Shown: positions 16,888 to 26,273, numbered from the stretch's first letter. The stretch is 64,000 nucleotides of DNA from Parabacteroides distasonis ATCC 8503 (GCF_000012845.1 NC_009615.1:1015501-1079500), one strand, 5' to 3'. The notes: a model not told the origin generated them from the letters alone. Program-made: numbers and translations.

Positions 16888-18402
16888 ATGAGGAGAAAAG
16901 GTGACTTTTCCGGGGATATAGCCCGGAAAGAAAACTATTACAAGGCTTTTGATCATGCCAGCAAGAACAAGCATGGCAAAAAGGCCATAATAAAGTTCGA
17001 GGCGGACTTGGAAAAGAACCTTTCCGATCTCCTATACTCTTTTGAAAACGGGACGTTCGTAACCTCCCCGTATCGTTTCATGACCGTCCATGAGCCGAAG
17101 AAACGTCTTATCGGGATGCTCCCTTTCCCGGATCATGTCCAGCACTGGGCGATGCTCAATGAGGTGGAGGATTATTTTACGAGATCCTTCTCCGCGTATA
17201 CCTACGGAGGGGTGAAAGGACGCGGTCCCCACGCCTACATGAGGATGATCCGGAAGGTCCTGAGAAAATATCCGGAACGTACCACCGACTATCTCCTGTG
17301 CGATATCCACCACTTCTATCCGACCGTCAATCACCCTGTACTGAAAAGCCAGCTCAGGACACGTATCAAGGATAATCATTTATTGCGAAGGCTTGATGAG
17401 ATCATCGATAGCGTCGAGGGGGATACCGGTATGTTTCCCGGCACGAAGCTGGCGCAGTTCTTCTCGCTTGTCTATCTTTATCTTTTCGATCACGATTTGA
17501 AGCGGTGCTTCCATGTCGGGGAATGCCCGGCTTTGGTTGAGTACTACACGAAAAGGTATATCGAGGAAAGTATCGCAACGGCCAAAACAGAACATGATTA
17601 TGAGGAGTTATCCAAAGGGATCCAATATCTCTCGGACAGGTTCAAGGGATATCTGAACCGTCTGGATTTCTGCTACCGTCTCGCCGATGATGTCCTGATA
17701 CTGCATGAGGACACCGTATTCTTGCACCTTGTCATCGAGTGGATCGGTCTTTATTACGCTAACGAGCTTAGGATCGGTCTTAACCCGAGATGGAAGATCG
17801 GGCACGTGACGGACGGTGTCGATACGGGGGGATACGTGCATTTCCCGGATCACGTCCGTGTCCGGAAACGTAACAAGGTGGCTCTCTGCCGCCAGATAGC
17901 GAGATTGAGAAAGAAGGGTTTGCCGGACGAGGAGATAAGGAAGAGGGCCTCTTCCCGTATAGGCTTCATTCAACACGCTGATACGAGTAATCTATTAAAT
18001 AAATTAGGAATGGAAACACCAAGGAAAAGACTGGGACAGGTGATAAGGAATAAAAAAAGTCCGTGGGAGGATCTCCCGGCCGACCGGAAAATGAGATTCG
18101 AGGATATACTTTATGATACCCGGATACCGGAGGATAAACGAGGGCTGGAGGATGATAAACTCATAGAGTTGATTGATTATAAAATCGAGGATAGCAAGAT
18201 CGAGAAAAACGAGGACGGCACGCCAAAGAAGTGCCTCGCCATACGTTTCCGATGGAAAGGCGAGGAGCGTTACGCTTTCACCGGTTCCGCCGTCTTGATT
18301 GATCAGGCGCTCACGGACTTCTCTCACGAGGACTTGCCGGTGGATACCGTGATAAAGGTGCTCACCAACAAGTTCGGTAAGAAATTTTTCAGGTTCACTT
18401 GA
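16888..18402 (+). CDS. DGR reverse transcriptase with C-terminal extension
   Basis: A 504-residue protein. It has the RT metal-binding Asp motif DIHHFYPTV (about 138-146), the DGR-type motif 4 GTKLAQ (about 185-190) in place of the retroviral QG motif, and the catalytic LADD (about 264-267, in CYRLADDVLIL). The thumb region follows to about 380. It copies TR RNA into A-mutagenised cDNA that replaces the VR. Motif 4 has Ala where most DGR enzymes have Ser-Gln. Residues after about 395 (a Lys/Glu linker, then a beta-rich segment ending KFGKKFFRFT) exceed the usual length. No separate Avd accessory gene was found nearby. Confidence 0.9.
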   Translation: MRRKGDFSGDIARKENYYKAFDHASKNKHGKKAIIKFEADLEKNLSDLLYSFENGTFVTSPYRFMTVHEPKKRLIGMLPFPDHVQHWAMLNEVEDYFTRSFSAYTYGGVKGRGPHAYMRMIRKVLRKYPERTTDYLLCDIHHFYPTVNHPVLKSQLRTRIKDNHLLRRLDEIIDSVEGDTGMFPGTKLAQFFSLVYLYLFDHDLKRCFHVGECPALVEYYTKRYIEESIATAKTEHDYEELSKGIQYLSDRFKGYLNRLDFCYRLADDVLILHEDTVFLHLVIEWIGLYYANELRIGLNPRWKIGHVTDGVDTGGYVHFPDHVRVRKRNKVALCRQIARLRKKGLPDEEIRKRASSRIGFIQHADTSNLLNKLGMETPRKRLGQVIRNKKSPWEDLPADRKMRFEDILYDTRIPEDKRGLEDDKLIELIDYKIEDSKIEKNEDGTPKKCLAIRFRWKGEERYAFTGSAVLIDQALTDFSHEDLPVDTVIKVLTNKFGKKFFRFT

Positions 18403-18459
18403 CCCGTTGGGATCGCTCTTGGCCGATCCTTCCGGGTCGGCTAAAAAACATTTAAATAT

Positions 18460-18873
18460 ATGGAGACAAGAGCGATTTACACGGAGAGAAAGACATTCGT
18501 AAAATACGATGACAACCATTACCTGCTATACCTGAACGAGGAGGTCTTGGAGAACCACGTTCCGGAGGGCCACGGGGGCGAACCGGAACCGGAGCCTTGC
18601 ACGGCTTACGCCTATACCGGCACGTGCGAGGATGGCGGCACGCTGGTCGAGGCTACTTCCGCAAGTTATGACAGTCTCGTGTCCGGATTGATCCGGAGAG
18701 AGTATTCCGCCGATCGGGTAGAGGCGATAACGCTGAATAAATTGAGCTCGGATAATGAGAGAAAGGCCGAGTTTGAGGCCGAGTTCGCCTGTCTGGAACG
18801 TTACCGTAACGACTGCAAGGCGAGGGTACGTGCCTTGCTGGGTATGCCCGAAAGCGTCTCGAACACCCTTTAA
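18460..18873 (+). CDS. phage protein of unknown function
   Basis: A 137-residue acidic protein with an N-terminal strand region (TFVKYDDNHYLLYLN), a Pro/Glu-rich linker, a YAYTGTCEDGGTLVEA segment and two C-terminal helices. Similar small genes occur in tail regions of Bacteroides phages (from memory). It follows the reverse transcriptase but lacks the compact four-helix pattern expected of Avd, so it is not called as the DGR accessory protein. Confidence 0.5.
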   Translation: METRAIYTERKTFVKYDDNHYLLYLNEEVLENHVPEGHGGEPEPEPCTAYAYTGTCEDGGTLVEATSASYDSLVSGLIRREYSADRVEAITLNKLSSDNERKAEFEAEFACLERYRNDCKARVRALLGMPESVSNTL

Positions 18874-18885
18874 ATACCGTTCGAG

Positions 18886-21800
18886 ATGCGTATCTATGAT
18901 AAGACGGGCGAGGTATTGCTTGACATCCCGGTGGACGATGACAGCTATCGTTACCGGGCGATAGCGCAAGCGAAGAAGGTGGAGCTGCGTTACTCCCTAG
19001 TGGATCACGTGGAGCTGCCCACCGGGACGTATATCGAGTACCATGGGGAAAGGTACACGCTGTGGTACCCTTCGGATTTCAAGAAGGAGGGCACGAGGGT
19101 ATTCGACTATACCGTCACCTTCGGCGGCAACGAGGAGATCCTGAAAAAATATAAGTACAAGCTGTTGTCCGACAAGCCGTACAAGCTCAAGTTCGTCATG
19201 ACGGCCACGCCGAGGATGTTCGTGGAGCTGCTGGTGGACAACCTCAATCTCTATGATTCCGGCTGGACGGTCGGCACGGTGATCGAGGCCCCGGAGAAAC
19301 TGTTGTCGTTCAACCATGAGAAATGCTGGGCTGTATTGGGGCGTTTGGCCGAGGAGTTCGACACGGAGTTCGAGATCGTCGGAAAGACAGTTCACTTGCG
19401 CAAGGTGGAGTACTTCAAGGATGCCCCGGTCGCTCTCAGCTATGGCAAGGGAAACGGTTTCCTTCCGGGTGTAGGTCGTGCGAACCAAGGCGACAACCTC
19501 CCCGTGGAGATATTGTACGTGCAAGGCGGTGAGCGGAATATCGATTACTCGGCCTATGGCAGCCAGACATTGTTGTTACCCAAGTCACAGGAGCTGGAGT
19601 ACCAAGGCCGACGGTACAAGACCGATCCGGATGGGATGTATGTCACTCGCGCGGACAGGCCCCTTTCCTCTTATAATGAGGACAGCTACGACGCCAGCGA
19701 TATATATCCATCCCGGGTCGGTACGGTGAGCAAGACCGATACGGAGCCGGGCGAAGACACGGACGGGAACGATGTCACGTTCTATGATTTCTACGACTCG
19801 TCAATTCCAGATAACCTTAATTTCGAGGATTGCCTGATCGCTGGCCAGAGCATGACCGTGATCTTCCAGACAGGCCGTCTGGCGGGCCGTGAGTTCGATG
19901 TCAAGTACGTACACGAGGGGCGTAAGTTCGAGATCGTCTCGTCCGAGCAGGATGGCATGACGCTGCCGAACGCCTCCCTGTATCCGGAGGTCGGAGACAA
20001 GTACGCCGTCTTCAACATATCCCTTCCCGCCGCCTACGTATGCGACAACGCCACCAAGACCGGGGCGAGCTGGGACATGTTCCGGGAGGCGGTACGCTAC
20101 CTGTACGAGCGTGAGGAGCGGCAATTCGCGTTCGGCGGAGAGCTGGACGGCATATGGGCCAAGAAGAATTGGTTGGCGATCGGCGCCAAGCTGGTACCCG
20201 GCGGTTATGTCGATTTCAGCGATCCCCAGTTCCAGCCGGACGGTATCCTGATCCGGATCACCGGGGTGAGGGATCACATTAATAGGCCCCACAGTCCGGA
20301 GCTTGAGCTATCCAACACGCCGGTAGGCGGTTTCCTGTCCGATGAGTTGGGCAAGCTGGAGAGCGAGGAGGTCGTTAATGACAAGAGGTATAAGGAGGCG
20401 TTACAGTTTACCAAGCGCCGTTACCGTGACGCTATCGAGGCGCAAGAGATGCTGGAAGTGGCCTTCGATAATTACTCCAAGGGCATAGACCCGATATGGG
20501 TACGTACCATGTCGCTCTTGGTGGGTGATGAGTCCCTGCAATTCCGTTTCGTCAACAGCAAGACCGCTCCTGTGACCGTCATGCCCGATTTCAGGTATGA
20601 TGACAACACCGGGGTGTTTACCGCCCCGGCTTTGATCTTGCAGCACATGACGCTGGGCATCAGTGATATCAAGGAGTCCCATAAGCCTTCCGAATACCAG
20701 TATTGGGATATGGGGGCGTATACGAGTCCCTACTTGGGGGATTACGGGAAACTCTATCTCTATGCGAAGTGCGGCAAGAGCGGTGGGAAGGGGACGTTCG
20801 AGATGTCCGGGAGCCCTCATAAGTTCGAGGAGGATGGGTACTATTATTTCTTGACCGGTTTATTGGGCAGCCAGTTTGACGGGGCCCGTTCCTTCGTTAC
20901 CGTGTACGGTTTCACGGAGATACTCCCCGGCCGGGTGACGGTGGATAGGATTGTCTCGACGGATGGTAATACCTATTTCATACTGAATAAGGGGGATGGC
21001 TCTGGCGAGTTTCATGGGCGTATGGTCTTTACCGCCGGTTCGGGGCTGAAAAACCTTGATGAGTGGCCGGAATTGGATCAGTCTATCAAGGAGGCCAAGA
21101 AATCCGTGGAGGACCTGAACTATTACGTGGACGGGGCGTTCAAGGATGGTATAGTCACGGAGACGGAGGCCGTAGCGATCGAGAAATACCTGAATACGGT
21201 CAATGTTTCCAAGGCCGAGGTCGAGGCCACTTATAAAAAATTATATGAGAATACCTATCTCTCCGGCCCGGCCAAGACCGGGCTTTTGAACGCGAAGGTG
21301 ACATTGTTCGGGGCGATTGACAACCTATTGTCCTCCATCAATACCGCTATCGTTGACGGCAAGGCGACAGAGGCCGAGAAAAAAGACGTTGACGCCAAGT
21401 TCACGGCCTTCAATACCGCCATGTCCTCTTTTAACACAGCCGTAGAGGCCGCAAACAAGGCTATTCAAGATACGCTGAAAGGGTATTCAGATACAGCCAT
21501 GAAAAAGGCGCAGGACGCTCTTAGCGAGGCGGAAAATGCCAGTAACGCTGCCAATAACGCCCAAGGATCGGCTAACGATGCCCAGAGCATGGCCAATGAC
21601 AAGGCGAAGGTGTTCTACCAATCCACGGCCCCGAGATCGGGAATGCGGAAGAACGATCTTTGGGTAGACGGCGTGAATATCTATCGCTATAATGGTGAAG
21701 GGTGGGTTTTCGCCTCCGAGTACGACTGCACGATTACCGAGATCAATGGCGGCCTCGTGTCCACGGGGGCGATAGCGTTCGGTAATACCGGGGGCATGGC

Positions 21801-22557
21801 CGCTAGCGGTACCGTAAGGATATGGTCCGGCGGGAACTCCGGGGCGAACGGGGAGCCTCCCGCTTCCCCGACATTCAAGGTGCTCAGTGACGGCAAGGTA
21901 TATGGCAGCAACTCCATCATGTGCATGAACCGTAATTACGAGGTCTCATGCGGTTTCGCCAGTGACGGTAATAGCGGTGGCGATATCTCGAACCTTGATC
22001 CGGGATCTGTCCGTATATGGGTCGGCAGCACTTACGAGCGAAGGGATGAAGCCCCTTTCCGGGTCGGGCTAAGCGGTTTGGTGGCCGCTAGCGGGTTGAT
22101 GCTCTCCAAGCGACATTATATGTATAACGGGGCGTTGGCCATCCACAACGACGGACAAGTCACGCTAAGATCGGTAGATACCGATAATGGTGGTAACCAC
22201 CTGCGTAATGTCATAATGCAGACGTATCCGAATTACGTGAACTCGGTACTTGATCTGACCGATATATTAGACTCCGCTACGGCGATGAGTGTCCCGCCTA
22301 TCTTGACATTGAGGTGTGGGCGTTCCGCTTATACCAATTATCCGAGGATATGGATTAATTGCGTGCATAAGGCTGGTTGGGGTTCCGCTTTCCGGGTCGA
22401 GTCCCGGTATTTTAATGACGATGGTGCCATGGAGAGAACTGTCATTAATGTCGGCTCCATGATGACACACGTGCAATTGGGGGCGTTAAGCTCTTCGCCC
22501 GAGCTATATCCTGTTTACTATGATAACAAAACAGGTTATTTATGTATGAAATACTAA
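18886..22557 (+). CDS. large tail tip / fiber protein
   Basis: A 1223-residue protein. The N-terminal half (about 1-500) resembles prophage tail hub proteins, with strands, loops and an LSFNHEKCWAVLGRLAEEFD segment of the endopeptidase-tail (Tal) type. A helical section around 510-540 leads into a beta domain with Trp/Tyr clusters. Residues about 740-900 are coiled coil rich in Ala and Asn, and 920-1223 form a Gly/Ser-rich fiber tip ending GYLCMKY. It should form the central spike or fiber after the DGR adhesin. The C-terminal autoproteolytic chaperone seen in some fibers was not recognised. Confidence 0.7.
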   Translation: MRIYDKTGEVLLDIPVDDDSYRYRAIAQAKKVELRYSLVDHVELPTGTYIEYHGERYTLWYPSDFKKEGTRVFDYTVTFGGNEEILKKYKYKLLSDKPYKLKFVMTATPRMFVELLVDNLNLYDSGWTVGTVIEAPEKLLSFNHEKCWAVLGRLAEEFDTEFEIVGKTVHLRKVEYFKDAPVALSYGKGNGFLPGVGRANQGDNLPVEILYVQGGERNIDYSAYGSQTLLLPKSQELEYQGRRYKTDPDGMYVTRADRPLSSYNEDSYDASDIYPSRVGTVSKTDTEPGEDTDGNDVTFYDFYDSSIPDNLNFEDCLIAGQSMTVIFQTGRLAGREFDVKYVHEGRKFEIVSSEQDGMTLPNASLYPEVGDKYAVFNISLPAAYVCDNATKTGASWDMFREAVRYLYEREERQFAFGGELDGIWAKKNWLAIGAKLVPGGYVDFSDPQFQPDGILIRITGVRDHINRPHSPELELSNTPVGGFLSDELGKLESEEVVNDKRYKEALQFTKRRYRDAIEAQEMLEVAFDNYSKGIDPIWVRTMSLLVGDESLQFRFVNSKTAPVTVMPDFRYDDNTGVFTAPALILQHMTLGISDIKESHKPSEYQYWDMGAYTSPYLGDYGKLYLYAKCGKSGGKGTFEMSGSPHKFEEDGYYYFLTGLLGSQFDGARSFVTVYGFTEILPGRVTVDRIVSTDGNTYFILNKGDGSGEFHGRMVFTAGSGLKNLDEWPELDQSIKEAKKSVEDLNYYVDGAFKDGIVTETEAVAIEKYLNTVNVSKAEVEATYKKLYENTYLSGPAKTGLLNAKVTLFGAIDNLLSSINTAIVDGKATEAEKKDVDAKFTAFNTAMSSFNTAVEAANKAIQDTLKGYSDTAMKKAQDALSEAENASNAANNAQGSANDAQSMANDKAKVFYQSTAPRSGMRKNDLWVDGVNIYRYNGEGWVFASEYDCTITEINGGLVSTGAIAFGNTGGMAASGTVRIWSGGNSGANGEPPASPTFKVLSDGKVYGSNSIMCMNRNYEVSCGFASDGNSGGDISNLDPGSVRIWVGSTYERRDEAPFRVGLSGLVAASGLMLSKRHYMYNGALAIHNDGQVTLRSVDTDNGGNHLRNVIMQTYPNYVNSVLDLTDILDSATAMSVPPILTLRCGRSAYTNYPRIWINCVHKAGWGSAFRVESRYFNDDGAMERTVINVGSMMTHVQLGALSSSPELYPVYYDNKTGYLCMKY

Positions 22558-22575
22558 TTTAAAAAAATAATAGAT

Positions 22576-22965
22576 ATGAAATTGACATTGAAAGACAGGG
22601 TATTAATACTCAATAACGTGCTGCCGATGTACGACAATCGCAAAAATATCGGCTTGAAAATATCTATCTCCGGCAAGGTCCAGCTATTGGATTCGGAGCG
22701 GAAGGAAGTGGTTATGACCCCTGTTGGTAACGGGGAATACGAGATCTCATTCAAGACCGTGGACGCCATGACAGGGGTCAAGTCCTTTGATTTCACGGAC
22801 GATGAGTTATGGTACCTGAAACAGCGGGTGGATTACCTTGATCGGCAGGGGATGTTCTCCGCCGAGACGATCGACTCTTATTCCAAGATACTCGACCAGC
22901 CTTTTTCCGGGGAGGAATACCAAGATAGATGGAATGAGCTAAAGGGAATAGATCCTATCGCTTAA
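22576..22965 (+). CDS. phage protein of unknown function
   Basis: A 129-residue protein beginning MKLTLKDRVLILNNVLP, with strands to residue 60 and a helical C-terminal half (FTDDELWYLKQRVDYLDRQG). It sits between the tail fiber and lysis genes, a place often used by small conserved proteins of Bacteroides phages. No domain was recognised. Confidence 0.5.
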   Translation: MKLTLKDRVLILNNVLPMYDNRKNIGLKISISGKVQLLDSERKEVVMTPVGNGEYEISFKTVDAMTGVKSFDFTDDELWYLKQRVDYLDRQGMFSAETIDSYSKILDQPFSGEEYQDRWNELKGIDPIA

Positions 22966-23032
22966 CGGGATATAAGCCTTTATCGGGGGCGGGCAAATAA
23001 AAGTCCCCGTATATATTAAAAGAAAACGAGTT

Positions 23033-23380
23033 ATGGGAGTTGATTTGAATACGATATTGGCGATAATCGGTGCGATGGGCGGGATCGAGGGGATAAAATG
23101 GGGCATCCGTGCGTGGGCGAACCGTAAGACTAACGCCCGTATAGCGGACGCTCAAGCTGACGTGGAGGAGTTCAAGGCCCTGCGTGAGTATAATGAGTTC
23201 TTGCAAAAGCAGTTGTCTGAGAAGGAGGAACGGTTCGTTGAGCAGACCGGACGGCTCCGGCAGGTGCAGGACGAGCTTTTCACCTTAAAAGAGAGCTACT
23301 CGGACGTGAAGATAGAACTGGCTTTAAAAAGGTGCGAGAAAAAGAAATGCGGCGATCGTGAGCCGCAGAACGGTTATTAA
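23033..23380 (+). CDS. small membrane-anchored coiled-coil protein, holin candidate
   Basis: A 115-residue protein with one weak N-terminal hydrophobic segment (TILAIIGAMGGIEGIKWGI, about 6-24), a long coiled coil (about 45-95) and a Cys-containing tail (RCEKKKCGDREPQNGY). It lies directly before the peptidoglycan-degrading gene. A holin or holin partner is plausible from position; a single anchor and long soluble coil are unusual for a classical holin. Confidence 0.45.
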   Translation: MGVDLNTILAIIGAMGGIEGIKWGIRAWANRKTNARIADAQADVEEFKALREYNEFLQKQLSEKEERFVEQTGRLRQVQDELFTLKESYSDVKIELALKRCEKKKCGDREPQNGY

Positions 23381-23396
23381 GAAGGGAGGATAAGGA

Positions 23397-23804
23397 ATGA
23401 GAAATAACAATTTACCCCGGGGATTACGTAACAACAACCCCGGGAACATCAGAAGGAATAGCGATGTCTTCCAAGGCGAGAAGACAAGCTCAGACAAAGA
23501 GTTCAAGCAATTTAAATCGATGGCATACGGGTATAGGGCGATCTTCAAGATCCTGTCGAACTACGGCAGGAACTACCATCTAAAGACTATCCGTCAGATG
23601 ATAGGAAGATGGGCTCCGCCGAAAGAGAACCATACGGAAAAGTATATTCAATTTGTATCTGACTACGCTGGAATCCCGGCTGACGATCCGATAAACATCA
23701 ACGACCGAGAACAGATGATCCGGATCGTGGCAGGGATGAGCCGTTTTGAGAATGGGAGAGAGGCAGATATGTCGGATGTTATTGCGGGGTGGAATTTATT
23801 ATGA
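23397..23804 (+). CDS. phage endolysin (structural protein P5-like muramidase)
   Basis: A 135-residue protein with the N-terminal motif GLRNNNPGNIRRN and a downstream FKSMAYGYRAIFKILSNY segment, the signature of the small lysozyme-like group annotated as structural protein P5 or lytic enzymes in Bacteroides phages. The YGYRA segment and the WAPPKENHTEKYIQFVSDYA region match the family's catalytic domain. It degrades peptidoglycan at lysis. The stop overlaps the next ATG (ATGA). Confidence 0.7.
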   Translation: MRNNNLPRGLRNNNPGNIRRNSDVFQGEKTSSDKEFKQFKSMAYGYRAIFKILSNYGRNYHLKTIRQMIGRWAPPKENHTEKYIQFVSDYAGIPADDPININDREQMIRIVAGMSRFENGREADMSDVIAGWNLL

Positions 23805-24292
23805 GAACGGGAATGATTTGCGGGATGCTGGCGATAGCCGGTATCCTCGCCTTGTCCGGGTGTCGAACCAAGATACAGCCTGTCGCTATCGAGAATCGTA
23901 TAGACTCGATCTATCTAGACAAGTTGGTGCCTTACCCAATGCCAGCCGATAGCGCCTCCATCCGTGCGTTGATGGAATGCGATGAGAACGGTAAGGTAGT
24001 CCTTCGTTGGCTGGACATGGCCAACACCAAGAACGTTGAGCTCATGTTCGCCTTGGATAGCCTCGGTAACGTGATCGCCAATATGAGGATTCCCCGGGAT
24101 ACGTTATATCTTCCGTCTAAGGAGATATACGTGGATAGGAGGGTAGAGGTTCCGATACCGGTGGAGAAGGAACTATCTAAGTGGGAGTCCATCAAGATAG
24201 AGGTTGGTGGTTGGGCGATAGGTCTTTTGTCTGGGTGTCTGATTATAGGTATAGGTTATGTCGTAAGATGGCTGGCATATAAAAAGAGATAA
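23801..24292 (+). CDS. unimolecular spanin-like lipoprotein
   Basis: A 163-residue protein from ATG 23801; an in-frame ATG at 23789 is possible but the ATGA overlap with the endolysin favours 23801. It has a signal peptide ending in the lipobox LSGC, a periplasmic region with predicted strands and helix (residues 25-130), and a C-terminal transmembrane segment (IGLLSGCLIIGIGYVV) with a positive tail. An outer-membrane lipid anchor plus inner-membrane helix is the topology of a u-spanin, which fuses the membranes at the last step of lysis. Confidence 0.65.
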   Translation: MRTGMICGMLAIAGILALSGCRTKIQPVAIENRIDSIYLDKLVPYPMPADSASIRALMECDENGKVVLRWLDMANTKNVELMFALDSLGNVIANMRIPRDTLYLPSKEIYVDRRVEVPIPVEKELSKWESIKIEVGGWAIGLLSGCLIIGIGYVVRWLAYKKR

Positions 24293-24294
24293 AA

Positions 24295-24326
24295 ATCTCC
24301 GATATGAGGATTCCCATATCGGAGAT
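24295..24326 (+). terminator. strong hairpin at the end of the late operon
   Basis: ATCTCCGATATG and CATATCGGAGAT form a perfect 12-bp stem around an 8-nt loop, starting three bases after the spanin stop. No T-run follows, so it may act as a terminator with a factor or as an RNA-stabilising 3' end. The 216 bp from here to the next gene are AT-rich and hold the regulatory repeats described separately. Confidence 0.6.
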
Positions 24327-24466
24327 AGTAGTGTCTTTCATGGTATTAGTTTTTAGGTTAGTGATTGTGCTGCTCTGCTTGCGATGAGTAGAGTGGTTTT
24401 TGCTATATGGTACTAACACTATGAAACTTTCATTTTTTTGATTATATACTATTTAATGTTTGTTTT

Positions 24467-24534
24467 GCGGGAAAATTTTCCTTAAAATATTTGTTTTGCG
24501 TTTAAAAATGCTTATTTTTGCGGGAAAATATTCC
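24467..24534 (+). promoter_or_regulatory. promoter flanked by two operator-like repeats
   Basis: A full Bacteroidota promoter is visible: TTTG at 24490-24493, a 19-bp gap, and TATTTTTG at 24513-24520. It is bracketed by GCGGGAAAATTTTCC (24467-24481) and GCGGGAAAATATTCC (24520-24534), identical at 14 of 15 positions and each with a GGAA...TTCC dyad. The downstream copy covers the likely start site. This is what an autoregulated repressor operator would look like; the HTH protein downstream is the likely binder. Confidence 0.65.
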
Positions 24535-24542
24535 TGTAAAGC

Positions 24543-25745
24543 ATGATGGATGAAATAAATATAGAACTACAAAAAGTAATAGATGCAGCGGTTAAATCTT
24601 CAGTAGATTTACAAAGTGTAACTTCTGTAAGAGAGCTGTATCAGAAAAGAAAAGATGAATTGGGGCTAACTGATTATCAAATTCAGAATTTATTAGGGAT
24701 GGATAAAAATGTTCTAAACCCAATTATAGATGGCTCTGCGAAATTCATAAATGTTGTTAGTGTTATTAAACTATCTCATTTTTTAGGAGTATCAGTAAAT
24801 GATCTAATTAAAATTTATGTCCCTGAAATGAGAGCGGAGCAAATTGGTGATATACAAAGGGCTCGTGAAGCTGGTTATATCGTTGAGAACTTTGATACAG
24901 TAACACTAACAAAAATAAAGTTCTTTAAGAAAAAATCCAGTTCTAAAGATATGTCTCAAAGAATAAAGGATTTTTTTGGATTTAATACAATATATGATTA
25001 TTCGGAAACTCTTGTTTTTCCAGTATTTAGCAAGACAAAGAGAAATTCTAATAATTTAATCCGCAATTTTTGGGTACAATCAGCGTTAACTCAGTTTCAA
25101 CAAATAAATAATCCTAACAAATATGATCGAACTTCTTTGATTGATTTGATGCCTAAAATAAGACCCTTTACGCGTGATATAGAAAATGGGTTAGTACAAG
25201 TGGCTAAGGCATTATATAAAGTAGGAGTTACTGTTATATTTCAACCTTCTATTGAGAAATTGCAAATAAGAGGGGCAACTTTCTCATGCAATAAAAAACC
25301 TTGTATAGTACTATCCGACTTGCAAAAGAACTATCCGACCTTGTGGTTTACTTTGTTACATGAGTTGCATCATGTTTTATATGATTTTGATGAGATTAAT
25401 AAGAGAGTCTTTCATTTGAGTAGTGGGGAGGGAGATATTTTTTTAATGAATGAGGAACGTGCAGATAATTTTGCTACTGAATATTTGCTTAGTGAGGCGA
25501 GATTAAGATATGCCATTGGATACATAAATTCAAAAAAAATAATAGAACAGTTAGCAAGAGAATGGTGTGTTCATTCTTCTATTATATACTCTATATATTG
25601 TTATAAAACAAATGAATGGCCAAAATATCAAAAATATATACCCAAAATGGATGACGCATTAAGTTTGTTAAATACCCATCCTTTTGAAAAAGAAACGTTA
25701 TTAGAATCAGTTTTACAGATTAAGAACTTAATATATAATATATAA
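24543..25745 (+). CDS. HTH regulator fused to ImmA/IrrE-type metallopeptidase
   Basis: A 400-residue protein. Residues 30-100 form an XRE/HigA-like helix-turn-helix (GLTDYQIQNLLGMDKNVLNP). Residues about 215-330 are an ImmA/IrrE peptidase with the zinc motif HELHH at 273-277 and a third ligand in NEERADNFATEYLL near 303. In ICEBs1 ImmA cleaves the repressor ImmR; in fused forms a single protein may sense and relieve repression. It may control lysogeny or a defence response. The gene is AT-rich compared with the lysis genes and is followed two bases later by its partner. Confidence 0.8.
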   Translation: MMDEINIELQKVIDAAVKSSVDLQSVTSVRELYQKRKDELGLTDYQIQNLLGMDKNVLNPIIDGSAKFINVVSVIKLSHFLGVSVNDLIKIYVPEMRAEQIGDIQRAREAGYIVENFDTVTLTKIKFFKKKSSSKDMSQRIKDFFGFNTIYDYSETLVFPVFSKTKRNSNNLIRNFWVQSALTQFQQINNPNKYDRTSLIDLMPKIRPFTRDIENGLVQVAKALYKVGVTVIFQPSIEKLQIRGATFSCNKKPCIVLSDLQKNYPTLWFTLLHELHHVLYDFDEINKRVFHLSSGEGDIFLMNEERADNFATEYLLSEARLRYAIGYINSKKIIEQLAREWCVHSSIIYSIYCYKTNEWPKYQKYIPKMDDALSLLNTHPFEKETLLESVLQIKNLIYNI

Positions 25746-25747
25746 TT

Positions 25748-26251
25748 ATGGAAGAAAATAAAAAAATAACTCAAGAAGAACTTGAGAGAATTGAAAAAGA
25801 ACGGGAAGAAGAAAGAGAACGTCTTTCTATATTAATGAAAGCGGATGAGATAAAAGAGGAGACTTTTTCTTTTGATATCGATGGACAGGTTGAGCTAAAA
25901 AGTGAACTAGCAGATATGGCACTTGAAGCAATAGATGATCCTGAAACAAAATATAACTTGTATTATAAAGTGCTGAATTCATTGTTAAAGAAGTATTTAC
26001 CGAAAGGAGAAGATCATAAAGCTGCAAGAGATTTGATTTATGAAGAGAAAAATACCTTTTTAACACGTGGACACCGGAAAGATGACAAAGGTATTCGTGG
26101 TGCAGATGGACGGATGTCTTATATACCGGATATGAATGAGTTAATAAACATTGTGACTGATTGGATATCATCAAAAGGTGGTATGTATGAATTATATGTG
26201 AAAATTAGAGATTTGAATATATCCAAAGGCTATGGAGAGCCACGTTCATGA
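25748..26251 (+). CDS. unknown partner of the ImmA/IrrE gene
   Basis: A 167-residue protein. The first 35 residues are a highly charged Glu/Lys/Arg helix; the rest is helical with a conserved-looking stretch (FLTRGHRKDDKGIRGADGRM) and an AARDLIYEEKN helix. It starts 2 bp after the metallopeptidase stop and ends before a terminator, so the two form an operon. It may be the peptidase's substrate or inhibitor. No family was recognised. Confidence 0.5.
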   Translation: MEENKKITQEELERIEKEREEERERLSILMKADEIKEETFSFDIDGQVELKSELADMALEAIDDPETKYNLYYKVLNSLLKKYLPKGEDHKAARDLIYEEKNTFLTRGHRKDDKGIRGADGRMSYIPDMNELINIVTDWISSKGGMYELYVKIRDLNISKGYGEPRS

Positions 26252-26273
26252 TTCAAATTACAGAAATTATGTG

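Noticed and set aside
18460..18873. Candidate Avd accessory protein of the DGR
   Set aside because: Size is close, but the N-terminal strands and Pro/Glu linker do not fit a four-helix bundle, and it lies on the tail-fiber side.
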